This document shows, piece after piece, positions 55,079 through 63,428 of a stretch of 64,000 nucleotides of DNA. This stretch comes from Paenibacillus donghaensis (lineage in GTDB: Bacteria; Bacillota; Bacilli; Paenibacillales; Paenibacillaceae): contig NZ_CP021780.1 of assembly GCF_002192415.1 (NCBI RefSeq), positions 3,658,001 through 3,722,000 on the forward strand, given 5' to 3'. How positions within the stretch are numbered: position 1 is the first letter of the stretch; each line of letters begins with the position of its first letter. The position numbers and the translations under genes are program-made. The notes under the pieces are model-generated. The model was given only the letters and a program-made list of their open reading frames with translations, did no database searches and had not been told where the DNA came from.

Positions 55079-56008
55079 TTAATGTGTGGTGCAGGCATTC
55101 AGAATGCCGCGTTCCTCAAGCACGCTCACCAGGGTGGAGCCCATATCGGCAGGCGTTGGCGCTACCTTGATCCCACAGGCTTCGAGCACGGCAATCTTCT
55201 CACTCGCCGTCCCTTTGCCGCCGGAGATAATCGCCCCCGCATGGCCCATCCGTTTGCCCGGAGGCGCAGTGGCGCCGCCAATAAAGCCAACAACCGGCTT
55301 GGTCATATGTTCACGAATCCACTCCGCGGCTTCTTCCTCCGCCGTTCCCCCGATTTCACCGATCATAATCACGGCCTTGGTGCCCGGGTCATCGTTAAAC
55401 AGCTTCAGAATATCAATAAATTCCGAGCCCTTGACCGGGTCTCCGCCAATGCCTACGGCTGAGGATTGACCAATACCACGTGCGCTCAGCTGATGTACTG
55501 CCTCATACGTCAAGGTGCCGCTGCGCGAAATTACGCCCACATATCCAGGCATATGAATATAACCCGGCATAATGCCGATTTTGCATTCACCCGGTGTGAT
55601 GACTCCCGGACAGTTCGGACCAATGAGGACCGTGGACTTCCCCTCCATATAACGCGAGACTTTAACCATATCCAGTACCGGGATGCCCTCGGTAATACAG
55701 ATCACCAGGTCCAGTCCCGCATCCACAGCCTCCATAATGGAGTCGGCGGCAAACGCCGGTGGCACATAAATCACACTGGCCGTAGCGCCGGTTGCCGCCT
55801 TGGCGGCAACTACCGTATCAAATACAGGCAGGCTGACCTCGCTCCCATTCTCCAGCGTGATGTTAACACTGGTTCCACCTTTGCCCGGAGTCACACCCCC
55901 GACCATCTGCGTACCATAATCCAGCGCACCCTTGGTATGAAACAAGCCGGTCGAGCCGGTAATTCCCTGCGTAATAACTTTGGTATGTTTATCTACAAGA
56001 ATGCTCAT
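55079..56008 (-). CDS. sucD: Succinyl-CoA synthetase alpha subunit
   Basis: A 309-residue subunit with CoA-binding [10 protein letters not shown] and the phospho-His in [12 protein letters not shown] (about residue 256). With SucC it makes ATP or GTP from succinyl-CoA in the TCA cycle. 65 bases after sucC. Confidence 0.97.
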   Translation of the reverse strand: MSILVDKHTKVITQGITGSTGLFHTKGALDYGTQMVGGVTPGKGGTSVNITLENGSEVSLPVFDTVVAAKAATGATASVIYVPPAFAADSIMEAVDAGLDLVICITEGIPVLDMVKVSRYMEGKSTVLIGPNCPGVITPGECKIGIMPGYIHMPGYVGVISRSGTLTYEAVHQLSARGIGQSSAVGIGGDPVKGSEFIDILKLFNDDPGTKAVIMIGEIGGTAEEEAAEWIREHMTKPVVGFIGGATAPPGKRMGHAGAIISGGKGTASEKIAVLEACGIKVAPTPADMGSTLVSVLEERGILNACTTH

Positions 56009-56073
56009 CCTTCAGCTCACATCCCTACATAAATTGTCATAATTGGTACAGCAACGTCTACCGGAGTTCGTTC

Positions 56074-57234
56074 TTACTTTACCAGAGCCACTATTTTGCG
56101 CGCGCCGTCCGCCATCGAGTCTGCAGCCACAATATTCAGGCCGGAACCAGCCAGAATCTGCTTGCCCAGCTCCACATTGGTACCCTCCAGACGTACAACA
56201 AGCGGTTTGGTCAGGCCCAGTTGTCCCGCCGCTTCCACAACTCCGCTGGCAATCACATCACAACGCATAATACCGCCGAATATATTCACAAAGATACCAT
56301 TCACCTTGGCATCCGACAAAATAATTTTGAATGCTTCCGTAACCTTCTCGGTAGTCGCACCGCCCCCTACATCCAGGAAGTTGGCCGGTTCGCCGCCGTA
56401 ATATTTAATAATATCCATCGTTGCCATCGCCAGACCGGCCCCGTTCACCATACAGCCGATATTGCCATCAAGCGCAATGTAGCTGAGATCATATTTCGAG
56501 GCTTCAATCTCCTTCTCATCCTCTTCGTCCAAGTCGCGCAGCTCCACGATATCCTTGTGGCGGAACAGGGCATTGGAATCAAAGTTCAGCTTGGCATCCA
56601 GCGCCATCACATTGCCGTCAGCCGTAACGACCAGCGGATTGATCTCGGCAATCGAGCAGTCCTTATCGACAAAAGCCGAATAGAGCGCTTGCATGAACTT
56701 GACTGTTTTGCCCACCAGCTCATTCGGAATCCCGATACTATAAGCCAGCTTGCGTGCCTGGAAGGTCTGAAGACCTACGGCCGGATCAACGATTTCTTTA
56801 AAAATCTTCTCCGGATTCGTAGCAGCCACTTCCTCGATCTCCGTGCCGCCTTCTTCCGAAGCCATCATCACCACGCGGCCTGAGCTACGGTCCACCACCA
56901 GCCCGATGTAATACTCCTTCACAATCTGACAGCCCTCTTCGATGAGGAGCCGTTTCACGACCTTGCCCTCCGGTCCGGTCTGATGAGTAATCAGCGTCTT
57001 GCCCAGAATGTCTGTTGCATAGGCTCTGACCTCATCGATGCCTTTGGCCACCTTGACCCCTCCGGCTTTGCCGCGGCCGCCCGCATGAATCTGGGCCTTC
57101 ACCACTACCACCGGTGTTCCCAGCGCCTCAGCAGCTTCTACCGCTTCCTCCACTGTATAAGCAACTTTGCCATTCGGCACGGCTACGCCGTACTTCTTAA
57201 GTACTTCTTTTCCCTGATACTCGTGGATATTCAT
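56074..57234 (-). CDS. sucC: Succinyl-CoA synthetase beta subunit
   Basis: A 386-residue ATP-grasp subunit. N-terminal [24 protein letters not shown]-terminal [13 protein letters not shown]. The ATG follows AGGAGG and overlaps (ATGA) the stop of a small upstream frame. Likely controlled by a CcpA-type cre in the promoter. Confidence 0.97.
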   Translation of the reverse strand: MNIHEYQGKEVLKKYGVAVPNGKVAYTVEEAVEAAEALGTPVVVVKAQIHAGGRGKAGGVKVAKGIDEVRAYATDILGKTLITHQTGPEGKVVKRLLIEEGCQIVKEYYIGLVVDRSSGRVVMMASEEGGTEIEEVAATNPEKIFKEIVDPAVGLQTFQARKLAYSIGIPNELVGKTVKFMQALYSAFVDKDCSIAEINPLVVTADGNVMALDAKLNFDSNALFRHKDIVELRDLDEEDEKEIEASKYDLSYIALDGNIGCMVNGAGLAMATMDIIKYYGGEPANFLDVGGGATTEKVTEAFKIILSDAKVNGIFVNIFGGIMRCDVIASGVVEAAGQLGLTKPLVVRLEGTNVELGKQILAGSGLNIVAADSMADGARKIVALVK

Positions 57235-57362
57235 ACCGGAAGCCTCCTAAAGTTTCTTGAGCTGTTCTTCCTCAGATTCACTTCAACCGCATACGCTTCG
57301 ATAGCCTCAATCTTCACTTTGGAATTCTGTACTTCAACTTCAGGCTGGATCACGGGAAGCAC
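57231..57362 (-). CDS. Possible 43-codon leader ORF coupled to sucC
   Basis: A GTG-start frame (about eight bases after GGGGTAG) encoding [15 protein letters not shown]...[17 protein letters not shown]...RRLPV, with its TGA sharing ATGA with the sucC start. Composition looks protein-like. The second half coincides with a dispersed repeat, so it may be chance. No signal or known domain; a leader peptide or relic are both possible. Confidence 0.3.
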   Translation of the reverse strand: MLPVIQPEVEVQNSKVKIEAIEAYAVEVNLRKNSSRNFRRLPV

Positions 57363-57443
57363 AAATTACACTACCCCGAGTTTGTCAGGCTGAATCAGCC
57401 TGTTTTCCATTTTTAGCATATGCTTTAAAAGGAAACCCAGAAT

Positions 57444-57471
57444 AGTGTAACATGTTTTTAAAACGCTTTCC
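57444..57471 (-). promoter_or_regulatory. sucCD promoter with overlapping cre-like site
   Basis: Minus strand: extended -10 TGT-TACACT (TACACT at 57444-57449) with no good -35. GGAAAGCGTTTTAA at 57458-57471 matches 11 of 13 informative positions of the CcpA cre consensus and overlaps the -35 region, so CcpA would repress. Downstream, 57386-57402 is a CAGGCTGA/TCAGCCTG hairpin in the leader. The rest of 57363-57552 shows no gene. Confidence 0.55.
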
Positions 57472-57552
57472 TTAAAAACTTTCATAATATATACATATAT
57501 TTTCGCTTGATTTCATGCCGGAACGCGATTGATCGATTGACTTCTATCGAAT

Positions 57553-58020
57553 TCACTTTTTGGAAGTCGCTTTATTCGCTTCATGGACTCGTTCAAGCAG
57601 GTTCTTAAACTGTGCCAGCAGATCGGTTAATTCCCCCCCTGACATCGTCGTTCCCTCTACCATTTTGCTTGGAATACACAGCGCTTCACTCTGTAGAGCC
57701 CAACCCTGTTCGGTCAGCGAGATCAGCACCTTCCGCTCATCCTGAAGTGAACGCTCTCTGATAATCAAACCTGCGGCCTGCAGACGCTTCAGCAGCGGAG
57801 TCAGTGTTCCTGAATCCAGATACAAGGCTTCGCCGATCTCTTTAACGGTGCATTGCTGCCGCTCCCACAAGACAAGCATCACAAGATACTGTGAATAAGT
57901 TAAGCCAATCTTGTCCAGATTGGGCTGGTACAATTTCGTAATCTCGCGTGAACAGGCGTAGATCGTAAAGCAGAGCTGATTCTCAATCAGCAGCTCCGGT
58001 GCAGTGGTTTGCTTGTTCAT
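57553..58020 (-). CDS. ohrR: MarR-family organic-peroxide sensor OhrR
   Basis: A 155-residue winged-helix repressor. [14 protein letters not shown] places the peroxide-sensing Cys at residue 17 (C15 in B. subtilis OhrR); a second Cys is at 23. The DNA-binding part reads [22 protein letters not shown]. It is divergent from ohr. Likely promoter: extended -10 TGC-TAAAAT near 58055. Confidence 0.93.
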   Translation of the reverse strand: MNKQTTAPELLIENQLCFTIYACSREITKLYQPNLDKIGLTYSQYLVMLVLWERQQCTVKEIGEALYLDSGTLTPLLKRLQAAGLIIRERSLQDERKVLISLTEQGWALQSEALCIPSKMVEGTTMSGGELTDLLAQFKNLLERVHEANKATSKK

Positions 58021-58095
58021 TCTATCTTCACCTGCCTTTATAGCTTTATTTTAGCACAATACACTCCTTATTTCATATTAATAGCGAAAAATAAT

Positions 58096-58123
58096 TTGAC
58101 TATAATTTTAATTGTGTTATATT
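58096..58123 (+). promoter_or_regulatory. ohr promoter with OhrR operator
   Basis: -35 TTGACT (58096-58101), 16-base spacer, -10 TATATT (58118-58123). The spacer is filled by TATAATTTTAATTGTG (58101-58116), close to the OhrR operator TACAATT-AATTGTA. OhrR binding would block RNA polymerase; peroxide oxidation of OhrR C17 would release it. Confidence 0.8.
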
Positions 58124-58168
58124 AAGTTGTGTACAATATATCATGAAGCGAACGGGAGCGATTTTATT

Positions 58169-58597
58169 ATGATGACCATACAGCATAAAATGTATGAAAC
58201 TACAGTGAAGGCCGTAGGCGGCAGAAACGGCTATATCGAATCCTCCAGCCCCAAGCTGGACCTGACGATCAGTACTCCGCGTGAAATGGGCGGCGCCGGC
58301 GGTGAAGGAACCAATCCCGAGCAGCTGTTCGCAGCCGGATATTCGGCTTGCTTCGACAGCGCGCTGAACATGGTTGCCCGGATGGGTAAAGTAAAAATTG
58401 AAGGCAGCGAGGTTACTGCAACCGTCAGTTTCGGCAAAGTTGAAGACGGCGGCTTCGGCATCGCCGTGAAGCTGGACGTACTGGTGAAAGGTGTTGACCG
58501 TGAAACCGCCGCTTCGCTGGTGGAAGCCGCGCACGGCGCCTGCCCTTACTCCCGTGCAACTCGCGGCAACATCGCCGTTGAGCTGAATGTGCTATAA
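58169..58597 (+). CDS. ohr: Organic hydroperoxide resistance protein Ohr (OsmC family)
   Basis: A 142-residue thiol peroxidase and the only plus-strand gene here. R19, E51, the reactive C61 (Y-S-A-C-F-D-S-A-L) and C125 (G-A-C-P-Y-S-R-A-T-R) are all present. It reduces organic and fatty-acid hydroperoxides. ATG at 58169 follows GGGAG. Confidence 0.95.
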   Translation: MMTIQHKMYETTVKAVGGRNGYIESSSPKLDLTISTPREMGGAGGEGTNPEQLFAAGYSACFDSALNMVARMGKVKIEGSEVTATVSFGKVEDGGFGIAVKLDVLVKGVDRETAASLVEAAHGACPYSRATRGNIAVELNVL

Positions 58598-58625
58598 AGC
58601 GCCTCGCCCTTTTTAACATAAACAG

Positions 58626-58659
58626 AAGGATGCTTCCCTCCAGGGACGGCATCCTTTTT
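58626..58659 (+). terminator. Intrinsic terminator of ohr
   Basis: AAGGATGC pairs with GCATCCTT, with an inner TCCCT/AGGGA, followed by five T. It lies about 30 bases after the ohr stop. Confidence 0.9.
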
Positions 58660-58880
58660 GACTTGTTGGGATCGGAGGAAATAGATGCGAAAGCGATTTA
58701 CTATCTGGGTCCCAAGCCGTGTGAGTGCATTCCTGATTATTACTTAAGTTACGGCGAGGATTATGAATGTGCCTGGAACCTACTGAAGCAATTAAGTGCG
58801 AAACTGCATCTAAATTCATTACAACTCCCATCAGCAGGCGAATAAGTGCATATCTGGTTACTAGTTAGGCCTAACGAAAA

Positions 58881-59169
58881 ATTATAGGGGAAAATCTACC
58901 GCTAGTTGGTCTCAGAATGGGGATTCGATGGAGTTATAGGGAGTTTCTACCGCTAATTACGTGCTATCCGCTTCATATTGCCCTCGAAAGACAATTTAGT
59001 GGTAACTTTTCCCTATATGTCATGAAAACCAAATACTATATAAGATGAACTTAAGAATGGAGTAGTGGAGTTGCCAGAAAGACTGATGCATAGCACTTCC
59101 TGGAAACTCCGTATGTCACATTCTTAAGTTCACGTTCTATAGCTGGGAGTTAACGGTAGATTTCCCCAT
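58881..59169. repeat. Second dispersed repeat (family B), four copies
   Basis: Copies at 58881-58906, 58933-58960, 58992-59018 (inverted) and 59145-59169 (inverted), with consensus near TATAGGGRAAAWTCTACCG followed by CTAATT. A fragment may exist near 59205. Copies alternate in orientation around the long palindrome at 59047-59131. Confidence 0.75.
59047..59131. repeat. 85-base imperfect palindrome
   Basis: GAACTTAAGAATG and its inverse form the outer 13-bp arms. Inner GGAGTTGCCAG pairs with CTGGAAACTCC with one mismatch, and a 14-base loop (about 59083-59096) lies between. It could fold as one long hairpin RNA, or be a miniature mobile element. No flanking target duplication was obvious. 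Confidence 0.75.
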
Positions 59170-59748
59170 TGCCACCTACATGTTTGGACTTAGAACGCTC
59201 AAATCTATATGGGAAAAACCCGGGTCCTAAGTAGTAACCATATCTGCAACTAATCTCGAGCAAATCGAACCTGTTAGGCTTTATTGGCCAAATTAGATGC
59301 AGTTTCGGTTACTACTTAGACTCCGTATGATAAGAACACTTCAGATTCAGTTCCATGATAGTCTCATATGTCCAGTCCAAAGAATTAGTTGCGAAACTGC
59401 ATCTATTTAGCCGTTTTTTTCTGTGTTGGAGGAAATAAGTGCGAAAACGCACCTAATTTAGGATTTTGAGCGTAATAAGCTTGCTTTACTCGAATTTAGT
59501 TGCAGATATGCACTTATTATCCTGATAATGGGCGTTTTAGCTGAAATTAGTTGCAGTTTCGCATCTAATTACTCCGAAGGTTCCAGGGCAACACTAAATC
59601 CTGCTTGAATCCTAAGTAGTAACCTGTTTCGCAACTAATTCGGCGAATGGAGAGATTGGACGTATGAATCTCTTCTGCGGTTGAGTTTTTGGTGTTCTTA
59701 TCATACGGAAGCCTGCTGTGCTGAAGCTTCAATGTTCAGTCAGCTGGT

Positions 59749-61446
59749 TCACTCCTCGCTGATCACCTGTCGGTCCAGGTTGCGGTACTGCACCGCTTCC
59801 GCCAGATGCGACACTGTAATCTCTGGTGCTCCGTCCAGATCGGCAATCGTACGCGACAGCTTAATGATCCGGTCATGCGCGCGCATGCTCAGGCCCAGAT
59901 TGTCGAGGACATAATGCAGCATCTCCGTGCTTTCGCTGTCCAGCGCCGCATACCGGCGCAGCGCAGCCCCGGCAAGTTCGCTGTTCCAGGAGATGGGCAG
60001 TGCTCGGTAGCGTTCGGCCTGGATCCCCTGAGCAGCCAGCACCTCGCCACGCATCTCTGCAGAAGACAGCGCCCGTCCCGGCTGATCCCACTCCCGGGGA
60101 CGCGGCACATCGACCTGCAGGTCGATCCGGTCCAGCAGTGGCCCCGAGATCTTCGCCCGGTACTGGGCGATTCGGGATGGGCTGCAGCTACAACGCTGCT
60201 GCGGATTGCCGCTCCCCAAGAATCCGCAGCTGCACGGATTCATAGACCCGGCAAGCAGAAATTGCGCTGGGAAGGTGAACGCCGCCCTGGCCCGGCTGAT
60301 CGTCACGGACCGGTCCTCCAGCGGCTGGCGGAGCACCTCCAGCACATGACGCGAGAATTCCGGAAGCTCGTCCAGAAACAGCACACCCTTGTGGGCCAGA
60401 CTGACCTCGCCCGGCTTCGGAATGCTGCCGCCTCCGATTAGCCCCGCCTCCGAGATGGTATGGTGCGGGGAACGGAAAGGACGGTTGCGCAGCAGACCCC
60501 TGTGGGCATCCTTCAGCTTCCCGGCTGCGCTGAAGATCTGGGTCACCTCCAGCGCCTCACTGTCGGAGAGCTGGGGGAGAATGCCCGGCAGACGCTTGAT
60601 CAGCATCGTCTTCCCGGTGCCAGGGGGGCCGATCAGGATGATGTTATGCATTCCGGCAGCGGCAATCGTCAGCGCCCGTTTAACATGCTGCTGGCCCAGC
60701 ACATCACTGTAATCTTCCGTGAGCATTCCGCTATCACCAGCCGGAGGCAGATCCATAGGACCAGAGACAGGACAGTACTGCAGATGCCCAAGCGAACGAA
60801 TTCTTACTATCGGGCGCTCCTTCCTTGTGGCTTCACCGGTTGTGACCGTTACCGGAAAAGGCAAGCCGGTTGAAGCTGGAGCAAGTGTAGATCCAGGTGA
60901 ACTATGCAGCAGCTCAAGGATTCTATATCCCGTCCCGGCCATATTGTCCGGCTCTGGCAGCTCACGCAGATGATTCAGCACATATACGGTCATCCCCTGG
61001 ATCAGTGCCGCTTCTGCAGCGTTCTCACGCGGCAGCATTACCGCGCGCAATCCGGCCTTCCGCGCAGCCGCAACCATCGGCAACACTCCGGTGACCGGCC
61101 GCAGGCTGCCGTCCAAGGCAAGCTCACCGATCAGCAGCAGCTCGCCGGCCGCAGGCATCTCCAGTTGGCCGCTGGTGGTCAGAATACCCAAGGCAATCGC
61201 CAGATCAAAAGCCGAACCCTCCTTACGCAGATCGGCAGGAGCCAGATTAATGGTGATCCGCTGCTGGGGGTAGCGGTAGCCGCAATTTTTGATAGCCGCA
61301 CGGACTCGTTCTACCGCCTCACGGATCGCAGAGTCAGGCAGTCCAATGATATTTGACTGGGGCAAACCATTGGATAAATCAATTTCAACGCCGATCATCA
61401 CACCTTCAATCCCGTACAAGCAGGCACTGTGCATTTTTCCATACAT
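59749..61446 (-). CDS. comM: YifB/ComM-family Mg-chelatase-like AAA+ ATPase
   Basis: A 565-residue protein: N-terminal Lon-like ChlI domain (S-N-I-I-G-L-P-D-S-A-I-R-E-A-V), Walker A I-G-P-P-G-T-G-K-T-M-L-I, Walker B L-F-L-D-E-L-P-E-F, and the C-terminal Mg_chelatase_C region (M-R-A-H-D-R-I-I-K-L-S-R-T-I-A-D-L). The ComM homologue in competent bacteria is a branch-migrating helicase; dprA lies nearby. It has its own promoter at 61552-61581. Confidence 0.93.
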   Translation of the reverse strand: MYGKMHSACLYGIEGVMIGVEIDLSNGLPQSNIIGLPDSAIREAVERVRAAIKNCGYRYPQQRITINLAPADLRKEGSAFDLAIALGILTTSGQLEMPAAGELLLIGELALDGSLRPVTGVLPMVAAARKAGLRAVMLPRENAAEAALIQGMTVYVLNHLRELPEPDNMAGTGYRILELLHSSPGSTLAPASTGLPFPVTVTTGEATRKERPIVRIRSLGHLQYCPVSGPMDLPPAGDSGMLTEDYSDVLGQQHVKRALTIAAAGMHNIILIGPPGTGKTMLIKRLPGILPQLSDSEALEVTQIFSAAGKLKDAHRGLLRNRPFRSPHHTISEAGLIGGGSIPKPGEVSLAHKGVLFLDELPEFSRHVLEVLRQPLEDRSVTISRARAAFTFPAQFLLAGSMNPCSCGFLGSGNPQQRCSCSPSRIAQYRAKISGPLLDRIDLQVDVPRPREWDQPGRALSSAEMRGEVLAAQGIQAERYRALPISWNSELAGAALRRYAALDSESTEMLHYVLDNLGLSMRAHDRIIKLSRTIADLDGAPEITVSHLAEAVQYRNLDRQVISEE

Positions 61447-61473
61447 AACAAAAACACCTCATTTTCCAGAAAT

Positions 61474-61489
61474 CACCCTGTGCAGGGTG
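61474..61489 (-). other. Leader hairpin before comM ribosome site
   Basis: CACCCTG and CAGGGTG pair around two bases, 15-20 bases upstream of GAGGTG. A second ACCCT copy nearer the promoter (about 61508) could pair instead with the same AGGGT, so two alternative folds are possible. Confidence 0.45.
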
Positions 61490-61551
61490 TCATTCTTCAA
61501 GAAAAAGGGTGCTTCCTCATTTTCCACATTTATTATTTAATGGTTATGTTT

Positions 61552-61581
61552 ATTATACAAAGCATGTCATACTCTAATCAA
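61552..61581 (-). promoter_or_regulatory. Sigma-A promoter of comM/yifB
   Basis: -35 TTGATT (61576-61581), 18-base spacer, -10 TATAAT (61552-61557) on the minus strand, just after the metallophosphoesterase stop. The leader is about 100 bases. Confidence 0.8.
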
Positions 61582-61593
61582 CAGCTAATTGCT

Positions 61594-62109
61594 TTAATCG
61601 GAGCCTTCTTCACTGGCGACCACCGTATCCCTGATCTGCTCAAACGTTAGAGGCGTGTAGTTCCAGTGTTCCACACAAATATTAAAATGATGATTGCCCT
61701 CATATTTCTGACCATGGATATGACCGTGTACATTCACATAAGGCATATGCTTGTTCATATACATCGGCTCATGTGACAGAAAAAAGAACTCTTTATAAAT
61801 CAGCGGATGCTCACTGACCTCGTTGAAGCCGGCATCCAGCCACCAGTTGCGGCTTCGCCCACGGTCGTGATTGCCCAGAATCAAGATTTTGTAACCGTTC
61901 AGCCGGGAGAGGATGTTACGTGTCGCTTCCTTGCCCAGAAAAGAGAAATCTCCCAGGTGAAACAGTGTATCCTCTGCCCGGACCACTGCATTCCAGCTCT
62001 CAATCATCATCTCATTCATCTGCTCCACACTACCAAACGGACGGGATTCGAAATCAATAATATGCTTATGTCCGAAATGATGATCTGAGCTAAAAAAAAC
62101 GTTAGGCAT
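61594..62109 (-). CDS. Small calcineurin-like metallophosphoesterase
   Basis: A 171-residue enzyme with the metal-binding motifs S-S-D-H-H-F-G-H, L-G-D-F-S-F, L-G-N-H-D-R and H-G-H-I-H-G. The substrate is unknown. The start at 62109 follows GAGGGGG. It may have moved in with its neighbours, which are absent between ylqH and sucC in B. subtilis. Confidence 0.88.
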   Translation of the reverse strand: MPNVFFSSDHHFGHKHIIDFESRPFGSVEQMNEMMIESWNAVVRAEDTLFHLGDFSFLGKEATRNILSRLNGYKILILGNHDRGRSRNWWLDAGFNEVSEHPLIYKEFFFLSHEPMYMNKHMPYVNVHGHIHGQKYEGNHHFNICVEHWNYTPLTFEQIRDTVVASEEGSD

Positions 62110-62209
62110 TGCCAACACCCCCTCATTTCTGTTCTTTGATCTTCTCCCTATGAAAAGGGTTCTGAATTTCCTTTGACAACAAGGATACTCAGAACCGCCT
62201 TCCAAACCA

Positions 62210-62623
62210 TTACCTGTTCCAATCCCGCTTCGGGGAACGCTGGTTCACGTCGCTCTGGATCAGCTCCGCAATCGGCGGAGTCTCTTCATTCTCAATCAGC
62301 CAGCTGCGCATTTCTTTAATCGCCTCAACTTGTCCATTGCCTTTGTCCCGCCAAGTCAGCAGTTCAATCACTCTAATCACAAGCGCCAGGAGACTGCTGT
62401 TGCTGCTAAGCGTCTTCTCTGCACGGATTTTCTGGTACAACGCTTCGTTCTCCCAATCAATCAATATCTCCTCGGCGATAGCCGGCCTCATTACAGTGAA
62501 GGTTGTATGGCATTGGGCGCAGCAGACGACTGATAAGGGCTCTCCCCCGAATTCCACTTCGATCTTCTGCTGGCAATTTTGACAGGTAAAGTTTACCTGA
62601 ATCTCAAAAGGTTCCTTCTTCAT
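62210..62623 (-). CDS. Zinc-ribbon protein of unknown function
   Basis: A 137-residue protein with C14-x2-C17 and C35-x2-C38, a likely zinc ribbon, then a helical tail (about 60-120). No membrane helix. The start at 62623 follows GAGGAGG. Function not recognised. Confidence 0.72.
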   Translation of the reverse strand: MKKEPFEIQVNFTCQNCQQKIEVEFGGEPLSVVCCAQCHTTFTVMRPAIAEEILIDWENEALYQKIRAEKTLSSNSSLLALVIRVIELLTWRDKGNGQVEAIKEMRSWLIENEETPPIAELIQSDVNQRSPKRDWNR

Positions 62624-62746
62624 TCGGGCAGCCCTCCTCAAGATGACATGCAAAAACTCACACTTATGTTTACCCATTTCTTTAAAGGAATGACCCACAG
62701 TAGATGTTCTTATGTAAACAGCTTCTTTTTTGTGCAAAGGCCGTCT

Positions 62747-63133
62747 TCAAAAAGCCTCACGGATATGGCCCAGCGAGGTTATGCTTAAATCATCATTCAG
62801 CAGCACTGTGATCACATCAAACACGACCTCGCGCGCCTCCTGTCCCTTACTGAGGATATAGAGCTGCGCTGTGCGTCGAACCTGCCGGATTTTGCGGCTG
62901 TCTACCGATTCGGCGGGTGTACCCTGAAGCAGGCTGCCACCCCGGCTGCGCACCTCAATAATTACTAGCCGGTCTTCATGCTGCGCCACGATGTCCAGTT
63001 CTCCGCTGCGGCAGCGCCAGTTCTGATCCAGAATGACATAACCCAAAGAAGTCAGATAAAGAACCGCTGCCGCTTCGGCAGCCGCTCCTTTCTGCTTGCG
63101 GTTATATCTCTGCGGCGGGACAGGTTCTCTCAT
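62747..63133 (-). CDS. yraN: YraN-family (UPF0102) putative nuclease
   Basis: A 128-residue protein with A-A-A-V-L-Y-L-T-S-L-G-Y-V-I-L, G-E-L-D-I-V and I-I-E-V-R-S-R, the PD-(D/E)XK-like core of UPF0102. The function is uncertain. Its start forms ATGA with the corrected ylqH stop. Confidence 0.9.
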   Translation of the reverse strand: MREPVPPQRYNRKQKGAAAEAAAVLYLTSLGYVILDQNWRCRSGELDIVAQHEDRLVIIEVRSRGGSLLQGTPAESVDSRKIRQVRRTAQLYILSKGQEAREVVFDVITVLLNDDLSITSLGHIREAF

Positions 63134-63428
63134 GTCAGACTTCGCTCCCCGGCCTTGCGGTCGCTCTGATACACAAAGCTGAGAATTTCCGCCACCAGCT
63201 GGTACAGCTCCGGGGGATCTGCTGGTCAAGGTCCAGCTTGGACAGCACCTCAACCAGTGCAGCATCCTCCTGGACGGCAACTCCGTTCTCCCTGGCCTTC
63301 TGGAGGATATTGTCCGCAATCTCGCCTCGCCCCTTGGCTACCACTACCGGCGCATCGCTGCCGGGGGTGTACTTTAGCGCTACTGCTTTTTTAAGGCTCT
63401 GCGGAATCTGCTCTTCCGATTCATTCAT
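63130..63428 (-). pseudogene. ylqH: FlhB C-terminal-domain protein YlqH, apparent one-base frameshift
   Basis: The first 72 codons (M-N-E-S-E-E-Q... A-V-A-L-K-Y, G-R-G-E-I-A-D-N-I-L-Q-K-A-R-E-N-G) match the post-cleavage half of FlhB. After Q-Q-I-P the reading frame breaks at five C (63212-63216) and ends at 63135 in an unrelated tail. One extra C would restore P-P-E-L-Y-Q-L-V-A-E-I-L-S-F-V-Y-Q-S, like FlhB here, and a stop sharing ATGA with yraN at 63130. It is a frameshift, a sequencing error or a slippery site. The NPTH cleavage motif is absent, as in this family. Confidence 0.8.

Larger units (their letters stand above)
58790..59640. repeat. Nine scattered palindromic units (family A)
   Basis: Units at 58790-58816, 58841-58869, 59226-59255, 59291-59320, 59383-59408, 59434-59459, 59493-59518, 59544-59571 and 59611-59640. 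Each has two half sites around a six-base centre: ATTAGTTGC or AAGTAGTAACC, then for example AGTTTC, AGATAT or GAAACT, then GCAACTAAT-like. Spacing is irregular (51-92 bases start to start in the right part), spacers are unrelated, and there is no cas gene, so it is not CRISPR. The 58660-59748 gap contains no convincing gene. Confidence 0.9.

Noticed and set aside
58630..58845. A 71-codon plus-strand frame after ohr, and a 20-codon frame at 58685 with a good GGAGG site
   Set aside because: The first begins inside the ohr terminator hairpin and ends in a family A repeat unit; the second is very short. Neither has a recognisable family, though a decayed gene cannot be excluded.
58790..59640. 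CRISPR-like array
   Set aside because: Units are palindromic and diverged, spacing is irregular, and no cas genes are present.
63135..63203. The unrelated C-terminal tail of ylqH as a genuine new domain
   Set aside because: A one-base change restores a standard FlhB-like tail and the ATGA overlap with yraN, which is the simpler explanation.
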